A model generated the notes under the pieces. It was not told the DNA's origin. It saw only the letters and a list, made by a program, of their open reading frames with translations, and ran no database searches. A program made the translations under genes and the position numbers. Below are positions 36,189 to 52,199 of a stretch of 64,000 nucleotides of DNA, piece after piece; positions within the stretch are counted from its first letter, which is position 1, and each line of letters opens with the position of its first letter. The DNA is from Cruorifilaria tuberocauda (taxonomy: Eukaryota; Nematoda; Chromadorea; Rhabditida; Onchocercidae), in NCBI GenBank assembly GCA_013365365.1, contig JABVXU010000088.1:62001-126000 (forward strand), given 5' to 3'.

Positions 36189-38066
36189 GATTGCAGAAAT
36201 GATGCATTATTATCATTATATTACTTATTATCATTGCATGCATATTCCGTTCCCGTTGTATCTTAAATTTCTCTCTGCAATGAAAACCAAAACTATGATT
36301 TCTAATTCTTTTCGTGAAAATACTTAGACTTAGAAGAAAACCTTTGTTCTTCAATCACTATTATTCTATAAGGAAGTGCGGTAAAGTTTACCAAGTTTTC
36401 ATTTCAGGCCAACAGCTAAAAATGAAACCGAGCCGACTGTAGCATTCGAAATCGAAGTTATAAACATAATAATTCAGCATCAATTATTCCCAGTATCACT
36501 TCTAATATGGATGCACACCGACCGCAAAATTAATTATCGGAATTGGGAATTTCAAGACTTTGAGAATTTCCGTCCCTATTATTTTCTAATTCCATAAGAA
36601 GAAAACTGGGAACAGAAGTTATCTTCTGATATATTTCAAGCAAACAATCACTCAAATAAAACTGAAATTCCATATAATGGGAGAAAATATTCAATCTCCG
36701 ACCACTTTGTTTCAGTTGTTTTACGAGACAGTTTCACCGTTTATATTTCTTTAATCAATGAAAGCTTGGATTTATAATAATTCATTTAAGAAATTCTTAG
36801 AAAGTCGAGATATTTCATTATCAATACAACCTAATCAAAAATGACAGATTCATCAATGAAACGGAAAAATTCAGGTTAATTGCATTTGTAAATTCAATGT
36901 TCTAAAATGTGAGTTGCACAAGAAAGCATGATTCTCTATACAAACAATTAGGATTCTCCGATAATTTAGCTAACGTTCAGGCTTCTTTTAATAGAAATTT
37001 CTATATCTCAGAATGAAAATGATAAATGAATTTTCTAACTCTAATTTTATTTCATGCACAAAGAAGAGTATTATACCTAATACACTTGAATAAAGAAAAT
37101 AATTATATTTTGCAAGTCTCAGCAGTTTCTAATTTTTCATCGAGTCTAAAGCACTCGATATAAAATACTGTTTCAATTTTGTTGTGCATATACCTAAGGT
37201 AACAGCAACCGTTTTTCAGCAATTTTAAAATAGGCTACTAAAGAAAAGGCATTTAAGTCTTTAATAAATTCTAATGCAAATGCTTGCTGGAGTATATACA
37301 AAATTAATTTTAAAAATATGATGAATCATAAAAAGAATGAACCGAAATGTTGTACCGTTCATAATTTTTCTTCTAATAGATTTAAGTAAATTAAAATGGC
37401 TTCTTATATATATCAACTTTCCCGACGCTTATTTTTTTGCTGAATGATGTGCAGTCAATTTGGAATATACGAATAAAAATACAGAAATTCTCGAAAAATC
37501 AATATGAAATCTGACTACAGTTAGTAACACAAAACTTATAAATTTTATATCTATTTCAAATCTTGAAATTCCATGATTATCAAAATAATAGGGCCAAAAT
37601 GAATATAAAAAAGAAACTACAAAAATATTAAAATGAGGTAACTATGATATGAGTACATGAAGCAACCACAAGTGATAATCATTTCATGATGCTTGCAACG
37701 ACAAACGTTAAAGCCCAGCTTAATCTTTTGATTCTTTCCAGAACCTTATTTCCTTTTTCTTCCTACTTCCCTCAACTTTCAAAATTCAATTTCAGTGAAT
37801 ATCATCAAAACTATCAACTATTATCAAGAACAATATCTCAGCAACTTGATTAGATACTCAAGCAGCTCAGAAGGTTTACAGAGCTATAAGTTCCTAAAAC
37901 TCAACAACAAAAATGAGAAAATCAATAATAAATAAACTTCCCATTGGTTTTTCACTTAAGTTCAGTTAATTTTTTCTCTATTTTCGTTATGCTGATAGGT
38001 GAAATTCTAAATATTTGGTAAAGTTTGGCATATGAAAAATCTTCCCAACTTTTTGCTTTATTCGAT
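36189..38066. other. Intergenic stretch between convergent genes
   Basis: This lies between the 3' ends of the 35-kb gene and NUF2. A 62-codon open frame without a start follows the TTTCAG acceptor at 36407 and could be a terminal exon in another isoform, but its phase does not match the exon before it. Nothing else coding was seen. Confidence 0.45.
38057..38062 (-). terminator. Polyadenylation signal of NUF2
   Basis: AATAAA on the minus strand begins five bases after the TAA stop. If used, the 3' UTR would be extremely short; a more distal signal may be used instead. Confidence 0.4.
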
Positions 38067-41000
38067 TTACAGTTCTTTCAACATACTACTTGAAAGCGAT
38101 GTATCGAAGGAATTATCACAATTAGACGTGTTCAATATGGAGATCAGGTGCTTCCTTAGACTTTCCACTCTGTTGTAATCTTCCTCGTAGGGCTTCTCAG
38201 CTTCCAAATACTATAATGAAATGAAATGAAATTAACAATTTTCTCCCAAAATAAAGATTTCCTCATAATCATAATAATTTAAAATTTACCAGTGCCCACA
38301 ATATTTTCAAAAAATCAGATTATTGTAGGGAAAATAAATGCATTTCTCTGAAAAAAATTCTACAAAGCAATAAAAGCAAATTCAAGGTAAAAATTAAGAA
38401 AAATTGACCGTCTGGGATGTAAAAATTTTTGAAAATCTGCAAACTTGGAAATAACACTAAGAAGTTAGAATAGATGGTAATGAACTTTATTAAGGGCTTC
38501 GTTAAGACGCGTAGCCAAATTAATAATGTCTGTATTTGTTGCTCGGTTCAATGCTGCAATTTCATTCTTTGTTTTTCCGATTTCTCGTTGTACTTCAACA
38601 TTTTCTTTATCAAAATCTTGCATTCGTCGGCGAATATCTTTTACTTGTCTAGAAATAACATATTTACAATCACATACAAAAATACATAATACGATAAAGT
38701 TTACAGAAAAATCATTTCTATGTAGAGAATTTAAAGGCATTGATAAAAGGAAAAAAAAATTACTAGAGATAAGAATAAAATTGAAGCGCAAAAATAAAGG
38801 AAAACGAACTCATTCAATGTCGCCAAATGTTCTTTAATGTCTTTTAAGGATTTTTCATGAAGTGACTGTTCCTTTTCGAACTCTTTTTCCATTACAGACA
38901 ATTTATTTTCCTCTTTTGTCAATTTCTCCTCAATATCCAAACAACTTTCCTTCAATTCATTACGTTGTTCCTCCGCGCCGGCTAATGCTTCCTCGATTAT
39001 TGTCCCTTCTTTCTATAAATCAAGATGAAGGATGTCTCATTTTCACTTATGATTGCTTCTCAAACTAATTAAAGAAAAAAAAAAGCTTAAATCAAAATCA
39101 TACAAGGCATAGTCATAAGAAATATATGAAAAATAGGAAGAAAACCTTCAAGGTCTTGGGATAGCATAATAATTAGCTTTGATGCCATAAAAAAGTGCAA
39201 CTTTTGGAAATTACTCCCTAAATCTTAGCCAAACTGAAAAGATATTCCTGGAAGCTCAATTTTAATAGAGAATTTTTCTTACAATGCAAATTAACTTTTC
39301 TTACAATGCAAATTATTTGAACGAAAAAAAATACCGTACCTGACGTTCATGCGATTTGCTCAAAATCTCCATAACATGTTCTATAGATCGAGAAATCAAA
39401 ACTCTAGCCTTTTGTTTTTCTTTATATTCCCATTTCTTATGGCTGAAATCATTAAATAAAATTATAAAACATCAGTAATTTTTATTATAAAATGCTTTTT
39501 GATAGTAGATGGGCACAAGTATATTATAGATAAGAAAAAATAATAAAAAGTTTTTAAAGCTTAATAAAACAAAATTTTTAAAACTTGAGCCAACTGAGCA
39601 AACAGCGCTGTAAAGATAACAAAAATAAAATATTTATGCACTAACCTTTCCGCAGAAATTTCCTTTTGAATATTTTCTAAATACCTCGTTAATTCACTTA
39701 ATTCAGCATTCAAACGATCAGGCGAATTGACAATATCACGATCAGCAACATCATTTTGAAACGTTAGACGTTTACCTTCACTTTGCATTTCCAACTACGA
39801 AATTTCTCATAAATATGTAACCATTCAAATTTCTTTCAAAATATTAAATCTTTCCTTCAAAAAAAAGCACGCAGTACAAATTGATAAAATTCAAAATATA
39901 AAGTTACTATTCAGATCACTTTTTAACCTCAAATATCAAAAAAATATACCAATTTTTTTCCATTTTCGATATTAACATCACTAAGTGCTTTCATTTCCAT
40001 CTGGATTGCTTTCGTTTGAGCATATGTTTCTTTAATACTACGTTGTAGAATTTCCATTTTTTCACGGAACTAGAAAAACCAATAATTTCTCTGCATTGAT
40101 AATAAAATACAATACATGATTTGCTACTATCACTTTTGGAAGACAATAAATATGTTAACATTATATGTCTTGATATGATGAAGCAATAAGCTCAAATAAG
40201 TAAGTATAAAAGACTTTATATTCAGCTGACAATTCGATTACCTCATTTTCTGAATGTTTTCGATTGACTGCTTCGCTATGCAAACGTTGCAATTCATTGC
40301 TAAGATTAATAACATTAAATCTTTTTGATTCTACTTCACCTTTACGGCCATCAACACTGTTGAATATATCATGAGCTTTCTGAAACTCGAAAGAATATTC
40401 AATAACTTCCGCCTTAAATTATAAGTAATTCCAATGGCAAATACTAATATTGTATTGTTTTCGCTTTTAAACTAAAAAAATCAAAGAAACTAAGCTACAC
40501 TGACAACCAATCTGGACGATCGGAACATCAAAAAATTTATCGAATTATTTAGCAAAAACGAACAGTATAATGCTAATCCAACAATAGGACAGTAGATATA
40601 TTTCTTTACGTTTATTAGCATGAATTCACGAAGTAAAACTAGCCATTCTTTAAATAGTTTGGCATAAAAAAATGTATCTATAAAAAATTCAGTTCAGGAC
40701 ATTAGGAAATTAGAAAAGCAATCTGTAAACGCAACAGATACCAACTCATTACTGCTGTTGCTTTTTTATCTCAGATATTTGGCGATTCAGCTAACCGTGA
40801 TAGCATTTGTTGTGAATTCAATGAAATTGATCAAGGTTGAAAGAAGAATTCGTGTTGGTCCAGGTTCTGGTGCTACTAAATCCAGAAAACTGAACTGGAT
40901 CTCATTTGACGAAATATCTTCCACAATAGCAGATCTGAAATATTCTTGATTATTCAATCAATTAAAGAGAATTTAAAAATTAAGCAAAAAAAAGCAAAAT

Positions 41001-42499
41001 TTTATAAGCAAGCAAATAATCTTGGTACATTCAGAATTTAGATGCATTATAATAAATATAAAAGAAGATTTCAGTGTTACGTACAGTTATCCATCTGAGA
41101 AATTCCCATTCATAGTTGGAATAATTTTTATTTATATGTTATGATGTAAGTCTAAATCGAAAATGATCAATTTCAGTCAGTGGAATTTTTATACAGATAA
41201 TAATTTAAGAAAATATTATTCAAAGATTTTGATCTTTTACAACTATAAATTCGATAGCATCATATTTGAGTGACTTACAAAGCTTGAAAAATGACTAATT
41301 TTGGATATGCTTGAGTAAATAAATCCATATCAGTGGAACTACTAATTGCAAACGGTGGTGTCGTATATACAGCATCCGGAATATCCATGATATACTGAGT
41401 GATATACTGATATACAGTACACATTAATTCAGCCTGAAATCACGCATCGCTTATAATGCAACTTTCCTTATTATTATGGGTGAGATTTAACATAATGAAC
41501 TTGACATATGGAGTTTCATGTTTTCAGGATTTCTGCGCCTAATGCTAGCCTGAATAAAACCAGATTTAAGGGAGCAAGTGAAATCAATTTGACCTATTAA
41601 ATCAATAAATCTTAAAATATTTCGACTTAACTAGTTTTAAAGAGTCAGTGTATATAATAAGATGTTATTATCATTAAAAAAAGAAAACAGCTTATAATAT
41701 GTGTTAAAATTACTTTACAAAAATAAGAGATTTCGACACACGTTCAAATCGTGATCTATCCAAAAATAAAAACAGAGGCTATGCAAATAAAAGAGGCAAA
41801 ATTTTACGTCCGATTTCTTATCCGAAGTTCAAATAGTGAAGATTCAAAATTTTGATTAATGAAATCAGATGAGTAATGTAGATCCACAAACTGATTATTT
41901 CCCTCCTTCAGTATTTAAATTTTTTCTCGACCTAAGTAAACCTCCTTCCCCTTCAGGGGAATAATAGACCTTAAATTCTTGAATCGAAGTGATGGAGGAG
42001 ACAGAAGCAAAGAAATTTTGCTATTCAAATTCAAATTCAATATTGACTTTGCATCACAATAGCATTTTCTTACTGATGTAAACGCCAATCAATTTCAAGA
42101 AAACCTATAGAGAATATAGAGAAGGAAGGTGATTTCTCCATTATAAAAGGAACCTTTGAAAGAATGAGAACACCAAAATGAGAATGAGAACAATGAGAGC
42201 AGCCTTATTTAATACAAAAGTAAATACCAATAAGAAACAAATTCACTTAAATATCTTAAAAATATAAAAAAAATTAAAAGTTTAATTATAACTCAGTTTA
42301 GACATGTTTTTAGCAAAGAAAGTGGGATTTTTTGCAATATAAAAAAAATGCTTACCGTTGGTTTCTGAATATCAGCAGGCGTAAGTTGAAGTGAAGGAAA
42401 CATTTGATTTAGTGTTTCAGTTATCGTATTTACATCAAGAGCTTTTGGCATCATCAACTCGAAAGGACCAGCCAACGATGACATACGACGTTGTGCCAT
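38067..42499 (-). CDS. nuf2: Kinetochore protein NUF2 (HIM-10) homologue
   Basis: Ten minus-strand exons join in phase (42356-42499, 41279-41433, 40796-40934, 40242-40379, 39950-40069, 39646-39794, 39340-39442, 38810-39012, 38486-38648, 38067-38210) to 485 residues; human NUF2 is about 464. NUF2 pairs with NDC80 in the outer-kinetochore NDC80 complex, which binds spindle microtubules. The first ~150 residues fit the calponin-homology head: FPSLQLTPADIQKPTAEL, then VYQYITQYI, and later DLVAPEPGPTRILLSTLI followed by NFIEF, which matches the family's conserved P-x-x-x-R-x-x-x-x-L-x-x-x-I-N-F segment. From about residue 150 to the end the exons are continuous heptad-like coiled coil rich in Glu, Lys, Gln and Leu. 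The start follows a GCTCCAG acceptor by three bases. AATAAA (minus strand) lies at 38057-38062, directly after the stop. Several donors begin GTT (GTTAGC, GTTAGT, GTTCGT, GTTCAT). Confidence 0.93.
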
Positions 42500-43384
42500 G
42501 TTCTGGAGCAATTAAATTTCAATAAATTTGTGATGAAAGCAAATGATAATCATTAACGAAAACCAGCTCCTAATGTTTTATGGTTACCTACAGTACTGTG
42601 CATAATTCTCGAAACGAAAGAAAAGAAACGAATTCTAGTATCAATAGACATCACGTGACCAAAAAAGAAGGCGCTTCCGCTGTATGTAACAAGCAAAGAG
42701 CGATAAATCAAAGGTTTTTCGGGTAATATGAATGAATACATTTAGGATAAGTTAAGATGAGCGAAAAATGCATGAATGTAAGTTTTCTAGGATTTCTTAA
42801 CTCTCGATATTGGAAGAATTAAAGCACAAGTCCGTACGCTTTCCACAAAACTGAAATCCCGTAAGGAATAAACAATTACAACATATTAATATAACTCACA
42901 AACTTACATATTCGATTTGTGATAGTTTTTAAATGAAATCATACTTTTAAGTGAATTATTATGAGAAGCACCATACGTATAAACTCAACATCATTTGTAA
43001 ATATGGAATGTAATCGCTACACTTAGACAGGATGAAAAAAAGCATTTAAATGAATCATTTATTAGATTGCATTAATCATAAATTATCAGTGATTCATAGA
43101 AAAAAAACTGGAAAACAATGCGATGAAAAACAATAAAACAAAACCATATCAATATCGATCCTTATGTATTCAGAATCTAAACAAAAGCTGGGTTAAAACA
43201 GAATTCAAAATCACCTGAAACTACAACTTCAAAATTAACAGCAAACTTAACAGAAACTGTAATAATTTAGATTAAAAATGTATCACTACCAAAAAAACAC
43301 AACTTGGATGTCTTATACTTCTAGAAATTGTACATCAATTATGGATAGTATCTAAAGAAAGAACACAAAGTAATTAAAACACTT
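42500..43384. other. Spacer between ILF2 and NUF2
   Basis: About 0.9 kb separates the ILF2 stop from the NUF2 start on the same strand. I see no exon. An acceptor just before the NUF2 ATG could receive a spliced leader if the two are co-transcribed. Confidence 0.5.
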
Positions 43385-46114
<2,730 letters not shown>

Positions 46115-46120
46115 TCCAAT

Positions 46121-46130
46121 CTGAAAATAC
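46121..46130 (-). promoter_or_regulatory. Probable spliced-leader acceptor of ILF2
   Basis: GTATTTTCAG on the minus strand ends six bases before the ILF2 ATG. An upstream frame does run through it, but no coding exon is needed to complete NF45, so trans-splicing fits. Confidence 0.6.
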
Positions 46131-46840
46131 CACATTTCCACTCCAAAGATCATTTTTAATTAAAGTTGACGAAATAAACGAATAAGAACGGTGATTAGAC
46201 TGATTACTAATATTTGAACAAGTAGTAATCAAAGGTACCCATAATAACTCTGATCTCAACAAGAATTCAAAAATCAACAACCATCTAAATATCGTTTGCG
46301 ACTAAAAACACAAGAATAATGTTATCGGTCGAAAATATGCCTAATTCCCAAAAATACAAATTAAATTTCAGTGGTACACTATACATAAAAAGCTAAAATA
46401 TTTTCAATGAACATTAAGTTCAACTAATACATGTCAAAAATATTTTAACCTTGGTTGGATAACACCTATTATTCTGTGTAATTTGAACGGAATGGAATAT
46501 TCAGAATTATTCCATACTATTTAAAATGCAACAACGCAATAATAAGACATTTAACAACTGATCATGTACTTCCCCTCATTCAACTATATCTATCTATTAT
46601 TCTTATCAGTTTTCCTGCTTCGATCAACATCCTGTTATTAACTTAATTAACTCAAGCGTTCCCTTATGATGCCTTCTGCAGTCATTCTTCCACCGTTATA
46701 ATGAAAAAATTTCGCAATACTTCAACAATACTCAACACAAAAATTACTAAATTCTCAAAATTTTCACAGCCTTAATTACTATTTCTAATTATTTCATCCT
46801 CAATCTTTAACAGATGCTGTTCTTTTAATCCTCAGACATC

Positions 46841-47277
46841 TTATAATAAATTTCTCAAATAGTATGACCAAGTTGAGACATAACTAAGCAAAGCAAAGTG
46901 GATAAAAAAACTCTGAATAAGAAGCACTAATCTCACTTTGACAAACTCCGCTCCTGAACTCATTTTCGTTGATATGTCCTTCCCAATATTTTCAATCTCC
47001 GGGCCTTTATCAAAACGTGTTTTATTTTTTTCATTTTCCACTGATAATTTAATTTTGCATACACCTTCAATTTTTGAGCTTTCCTACTTTCAAATTCTAA
47101 ATTTTTTTGAACTATGGCTTTCCCTAATAGATACGTGTTTTTTCTTCTTGACTTTAAAACAATAGATTCTATTTCTTCAGAACAACCTCTGACCCACAGA
47201 TTAAGGATCATAATAAAACTACTCCGGAAATAAACCGCCGGAATCCCAAAACATCGCCTAAATCCATTATCCGACAT
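46841..47277 (-). CDS. Possible small membrane protein, unrecognised
   Basis: Two minus-strand exons (47088-47277 and 46841-47040) with a 47-base intron encode about 129 residues. The first reads MSDNGFRRCFGIPAVYF and is basic; the middle (KTRFDKGPEIENIGKD) is hydrophilic; the end (about 99-121) is a hydrophobic span, suggesting a tail-anchored or single-span protein. Without the intron the first frame continues to 105 residues, so the structure is uncertain. A strong donor (GTGAGA) after the hydrophilic part could mean the hydrophobic tail is really intron. It sits upstream of ILF2 on the same strand, with about 0.7 kb between. No family recognised. Confidence 0.35.
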
Positions 47278-48275
47278 CTCCGGAAAAATGCACGATTTAC
47301 TCTACAGCACAAACCAGCTTGTAAGCATCCGGTTACATTGTGAAACGAAAGGTCTCAAATGAAAGCTGGAATTGTTTGATAATTTACTAGTACATTTATT
47401 TCAACAAATTTCGCCTCAGGAAACTTCACAATTGACGGGCGTAATTCTCGGGCATGAAAATTTAATTTGCATAGAAAAATTTAGTTTGTTTCCTTGAAAC
47501 TAATCCATTTAAATTAAACGTAATTTTTAATTTATTTCTATCAATTTCATTGTGAGAAGGTTAAAGGAAAGTTGAAATTAAATCTGAAATTATTTGGATT
47601 GCTATACAATAAAATGTCAAGTATATGTATTTCTCATGCGGCACACGTGAAAATATTTAAATTTTGTTTATCTAAAGTTTCGAATTTTGATCAAATCGAA
47701 CTTAGCTCTATTTGACATGATTTTAACTATTCCAATTAATTCTTTCTTCTTTGTTAATCTCTTTCCATCCATATCGATACGAATCAGAGATTTCTGGAAC
47801 TTTTTATCACAAATTTTCGAATGGTTTTTACGAACAAAAAAAGTAGGAAAACGTTGGATTGATAAAAAAGAAGGTACAACGAAAGCAATTCTATTAAATA
47901 GCCCAAACAAGGACAAATTTTGATGTGAGAAAATTTTGATTTTGATTTTCTAAACCGAAAATATTTAACAAATTTGATTGTATCATTGTAAAGATCGAAA
48001 TTTCTCTTCATATTCAAACTCTTTTTGGATATTCAAAATGTCTTTTAGGAGGATAGTGTGAAGTTTGAAATGAGATTTACTGAATGATTTAAAGGTTATT
48101 GAAATTGGGAGATTGTACTTACCTATGCAATAAACTATTAGGATGGCGCAGAAATAATTGGATTTCTGTTCCATTGAATAGATAAACCATTATCACTGAT
48201 TAGGATTTGCTGATCAACCGATCGTATTTGAGAATTCTTAGCAAATCACTAAATGCAAGCCTTCGGATGATTTCA
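47278..48275. other. Short unresolved stretch with overlapping open frames
   Basis: Open frames of 60-82 codons overlap on both strands at 47668-48174. One minus-strand frame starting at 48174 (MEQKSNYFCAILIVYCI) resembles a signal peptide and ends at a perfect donor, GTAAGT, near 48120, but I could not find a joining downstream exon. Left uncalled. Confidence 0.3.
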
Positions 48276-49253
48276 GAGTGGTGACCACTGAGGCTCCAAT
48301 TCCTGACAACGCGATGCCCCCAATAAATGTCTGGGTCAATAATTCAAAGGTTAAAGCGATTTAAGCTATAGAGTTTTGCTTTATCTATCTTCTTCCTCAA
48401 TCAGGCGAACTAATCCTTTAATAATCAGCCACTAACCGGAGAAAGAATTTGCCTTATTCAATTTTTTATCACTAAGTCTTTCCTTGATCAATATAGGTTA
48501 TTTTTACTTTAGCTGTAATGCTTTGAATTCACTGCTCGAAAATCTAATTACTTGTGGACCAACTTGACATTCTTCAAAAATGGATATTTGTTTGCAAAGT
48601 TGATGAAATTAATCAGACTTTATGCAATAATAAGTAGAATTGCTTTTACTGGGTGCCATTTTCAATGAACTAACAAACTAATCCATTGTTTCATAAGTTG
48701 GGAAATTCATGCAGCGTTATTGAACTTTTTTTAGCACCATTGCTATTCAGTCGAATCATCAGATATGATGATATTATCTGATAAATAAATTCAAATTATC
48801 AAACATTCCTGCTTATTTCATTACTTTCAGATAATAATGTTAGAGATAAAATTAAAATTATTGCAGCATTTAGATTTGGAAAATTCGAACTTCGAATTAT
48901 ATCTGGCTAATAAGTTTGCTAAATGGAAATTAAAGAACTGCTTCAACAACAAATCTTGATGAGATAATAAATTTTAATTTAAGCAGCAACAAATCCTCTG
49001 ACACGGAACAACGTTTATTTGACATTAATTGTTATTTTTCAGGAACAATTACGGAATCACTGATTTCTGACTGAGTTCTAGAAATAGCCTTTTTGATTAC
49101 GGTTTCATGGATAAAGTTTGCTATCAATTCATTTTTCCGAATCATTTTTTTGGAAAAATCGGAAACGAAAATGGCTTCGGACAGTTTGATGGTTATTCAA
49201 TTGACGATGCTAATCTCAACATTATCAAGCACGAAATCAAGGAAAACATTTAA
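48276..49253 (+). other. Coding-like exons, gene structure unresolved
   Basis: Three plus-strand segments look coding. About 48276-48350 follows a GATTTCAG acceptor, reads VVTTEAPIPDNAMPPI in one frame, and ends at a GTTAAA donor. About 48831-48913 follows TACTTTCAG and has an ATG at 48837. Segment 49082-49253 follows TTCTAG, reads FFGKIGNENGFGQFDGYS and ends in TAA. The last two join in phase to an 82-residue peptide. The first also joins in phase if the second is read from its acceptor. No family is recognised, and the second segment is open in more than one frame. A small secreted or cytosolic nematode-specific protein is possible, but chance is not excluded. Confidence 0.27.
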
Positions 49254-49410
49254 TCGTTCTTCCATTTGCACTTTAATTTAACCAACTCAAAGTATCAATC
49301 CGTTAAGGTTTTACAGAGAAATGATATACTACCAAATTTTTCATTTTAATTCTAAAAGAGAAGAAAATAATTATCATTCATTAACTTGCCGAAATCGGAT
49401 GAGAGAAGGT

Positions 49411-49444
49411 CAAGAAAGAGAGAGAGAGATAGGGAGAGAGAGAT
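49411..49444. repeat. GA-rich microsatellite
   Basis: An imperfect run of GA units, with an inserted TAGG, in intergenic DNA. It may be length-variable. Confidence 0.8.
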
Positions 49445-49877
49445 GAAAGTAAAAGAGTGAATGATTTCATAGCGGTACCAAGAAATTTCAAGCTTCGAAA
49501 AAATATTTGCACCCATAATTTATTAACACAATTTACGGGAAATTTCTCTATATATTATTAATAAGACATGCTTAGTTCGTTGGAAGGCGGATTGATGCAT
49601 CGATTTAGGGCCTTTGATTTGCGGCTTTTTCAATTTTCGAAGAGATTTCAAATAATAAATTTTTCTTAGCAAAAAGTTCCGTTTTTTTGCAGTCTTTTGC
49701 TAAGTGCTTAATAACTTTTCTTATTTTTACATTTTTGAATTTAAATTCGGACTAATTTATAATAAATTTGATCATACAGTATTTGATTAGTATTTTATCT
49801 GTTTCATCATGAATTACATAATTTTGCTTTCTTACATTTTTTTAAATGATGAAAAATTGATGAAATGAAAAATTTAG

Positions 49878-49936
49878 CGTACAAATTTATTTGCAATTAC
49901 CATCACACTGGTGGTAATTGCAAATAAATTGGTACG
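49878..49936. repeat. Near-perfect 25-bp foldback
   Basis: The arms 49878-49902 and 49912-49936 are reverse complements with one mismatch, around a nine-base loop. It is AT-rich but begins and ends with CGTAC/GTACG. It resembles the LAMTOR1-intron foldback in size and geometry but not in sequence. Confidence 0.9.
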
Positions 49937-51281
49937 TGATCATCAATGGTCCAACGACAATTTTGTTCTCAGTTATGCATTGACCTTTTTGTCTGACACA
50001 TGTGACAATCATAGGGATATCGAAAAAATATACCACATTTCATTGAAAACAATCTAACCACATATACCATCAATTCACAAAATGGATTTGAGGTAAGGAG
50101 AAAAAAGTTCTGATAGCATCCTCTGGCTAATTATCATGATATTATCATGCACTCTTATCTATTTCTATGGAATAAATCTTATTTTGTAACAATGTTTGAA
50201 AAAATATCAAATGTGTCATGAATTTGATTCTTTTCATATCATTTAGACATGCTTTTTCATTTATGCTGTTTATGAGTGAAATTAATGACAGTAATATTAA
50301 TATCAGCACCATTAACAATAAAACAGCATTGTTATGCATTATCTTTTGTTGAATATCAAGAACTTAAATTCATTCCTGTTTCTTTTCTATTTTACAAATA
50401 GTGCTTCAATAAATGCTTATTTGATGCGTTGAATAATTTAAGCGATACACTTCCACAAATTCAATGAACTTTATTTAATGCACCTTTTTTATCAATGCAT
50501 CGTGATCGAGTTCTAAAATTATAATGTGAAAAGCAATATTTGATCATGAATTTTTTCATTATTGCTGTTTTGGATACTTTGAAACTTTTCATTTATGGAA
50601 TTAACTTACATTTAGCATGTTTTAGTAAAAGAAGAAGAATGAAAGTTACTTCAATATTGCAGAAATATGTAAGAACAGCTAGCGTTTGCTTTATTTCACT
50701 TTATCTCATGCCTTTCATTAATTTTAGAATTCTTGCAAATATTCAGTTTTACTTGAAATATCATTTTGTTGCTTATTGTCCTCATTCCTCATTCTATAAC
50801 TCGTTCCATCATTCAGTTAAATTCTGCAGATTTATTTTCTTCATTAATTAATGTTCATTTTCGAATAATTCAAACTTAAAACTAATCCCCAGAAATAGAT
50901 GAATGGAGAGAAAGTTATGAAAATATATGGAATCAGTAAACAGACTGTCAAGGAATTGAATATATGATATTCGAATGAGTAAATTCAATTTTCAGAAGAC
51001 AGAAATCGATTAATCCCGATAAAAACTAACCGGAATAAATAATTTCTCTCAGTTATGCATTAGAAATATTTATCTCACTCAAATCGGAGTGAATATCTCT
51101 CAAAGCTATTCATCCTTCACATGACGTAACTTGCGTTTATATCAGTGCTAAGTATCGTACTTACGTGTGCTAATTAACTCGGAATGTGAATTTGTGAAAT
51201 ATTTGAGAGAAAAAGAAAATTTCCTTATCTTTTTGAATTTCAATCAGTCAAATTCAGCTTAATATCGTTTCATCGGCGAGT

Positions 51282-51320
51282 GTGTGAGAGAAAGAAAGAG
51301 GGAGAGAGAGGAAGAGAGAA
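51282..51320. repeat. GA-rich microsatellite
   Basis: An imperfect run of GAGA and GAAA units about 0.9 kb before the DM gene start. Confidence 0.8.
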
Positions 51321-51427
51321 GGCATTTCATTGGTTGATTGCAAAACATGAAAGTTTTCCGCTGGTTGTGCCCCGCCTTTTACTTTTGAAATACCGCCCTC
51401 TCTATTTCAAAATTTATCCTTTTTTCC

Positions 51428-51462
51428 TTTCTCCTCTTCTCTTTCTCTTTCTCTTTCTCTCT
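51428..51462. repeat. CTTT/CTCT microsatellite
   Basis: A pyrimidine run of TCTTTC units, the mirror image in strand composition of the GA run about 110 bases upstream, so the two could pair as an imperfect hairpin. Confidence 0.75.
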
Positions 51463-52199
51463 ACCCTACTTTAAAAAATTTTCAAACTTCATGATTTGTT
51501 GAAATTGGTCGTAACTTTTGCTAATATTCTTCCAATTTCTTCTCATCATATCGAGTTTCCATTAATATTATTATAGTTATTATTTCATTGATATCATTAT
51601 TATAACTTAAATATCACACTATTATTGTTACTAGCATGTAATAAGAATAAAAGCCAAGTTTCAAACTCTATTTTACAGTACCCATTTAGCACAAAAATAA
51701 TATTTCTGTTGGAATTTGAATCGTATTTAACAGAGAAGCTAGGTAACTTCCTAACCTAGTTATTGCTTTTAATAACAGAAATTTGGCTATTCAAAGGCTG
51801 TTCCATTCAATAAATACCTATATTAACAATATATTTATTTATAAGCAGACTTCTTATGTAGTAAATTCACAAAAAATTGTTGGCCATGAGGATCGCTCAT
51901 TGATTTTTTTCTGATTAGTGATTGCTCTCGCAAAGTCTCTTTCACATTTGGTCCAGAAAATAAAAAATTATACTTTTCTTTGTTTTTGCAGAAGATAACC
52001 ACTGATCAAAAAGAATTGAACTTTTTTTGCATAATATGTGGGTAGGACGAAATTTCTAGCCAAGTTGTTGAATATTTCATGTTAGCTTAACTGACAAAGA
52101 AATACGTGAAATTTTAAAGTCTTCTTAAATATTAATACTGTTTTTTTGAGTTTTATATTTTTGCTACATTTGAAATCAGCTAGGAAAATTCAATTATAG

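Larger units (their letters stand above)
49254..52199. other. Intergenic region upstream of the DM-domain gene
   Basis: No supported exon. It contains GA/CT microsatellites near 49.42, 51.29 and 51.44 kb, a 25-bp foldback at 49.88-49.94 kb and AT-rich sequence. Promoter elements of the DM gene should lie in the last kilobase, ending at an ATTATAG acceptor. Confidence 0.5.

Noticed and set aside
40758..40949. 63-codon plus-strand open frame with a hydrophobic start
   Set aside because: It is antisense to NUF2 exon 3, which carries the conserved head-domain segment.
47668..48017. Overlapping open frames of 77-82 codons on both strands
   Set aside because: Both strands are equally open and no frame joins a neighbouring exon, so neither can be preferred.
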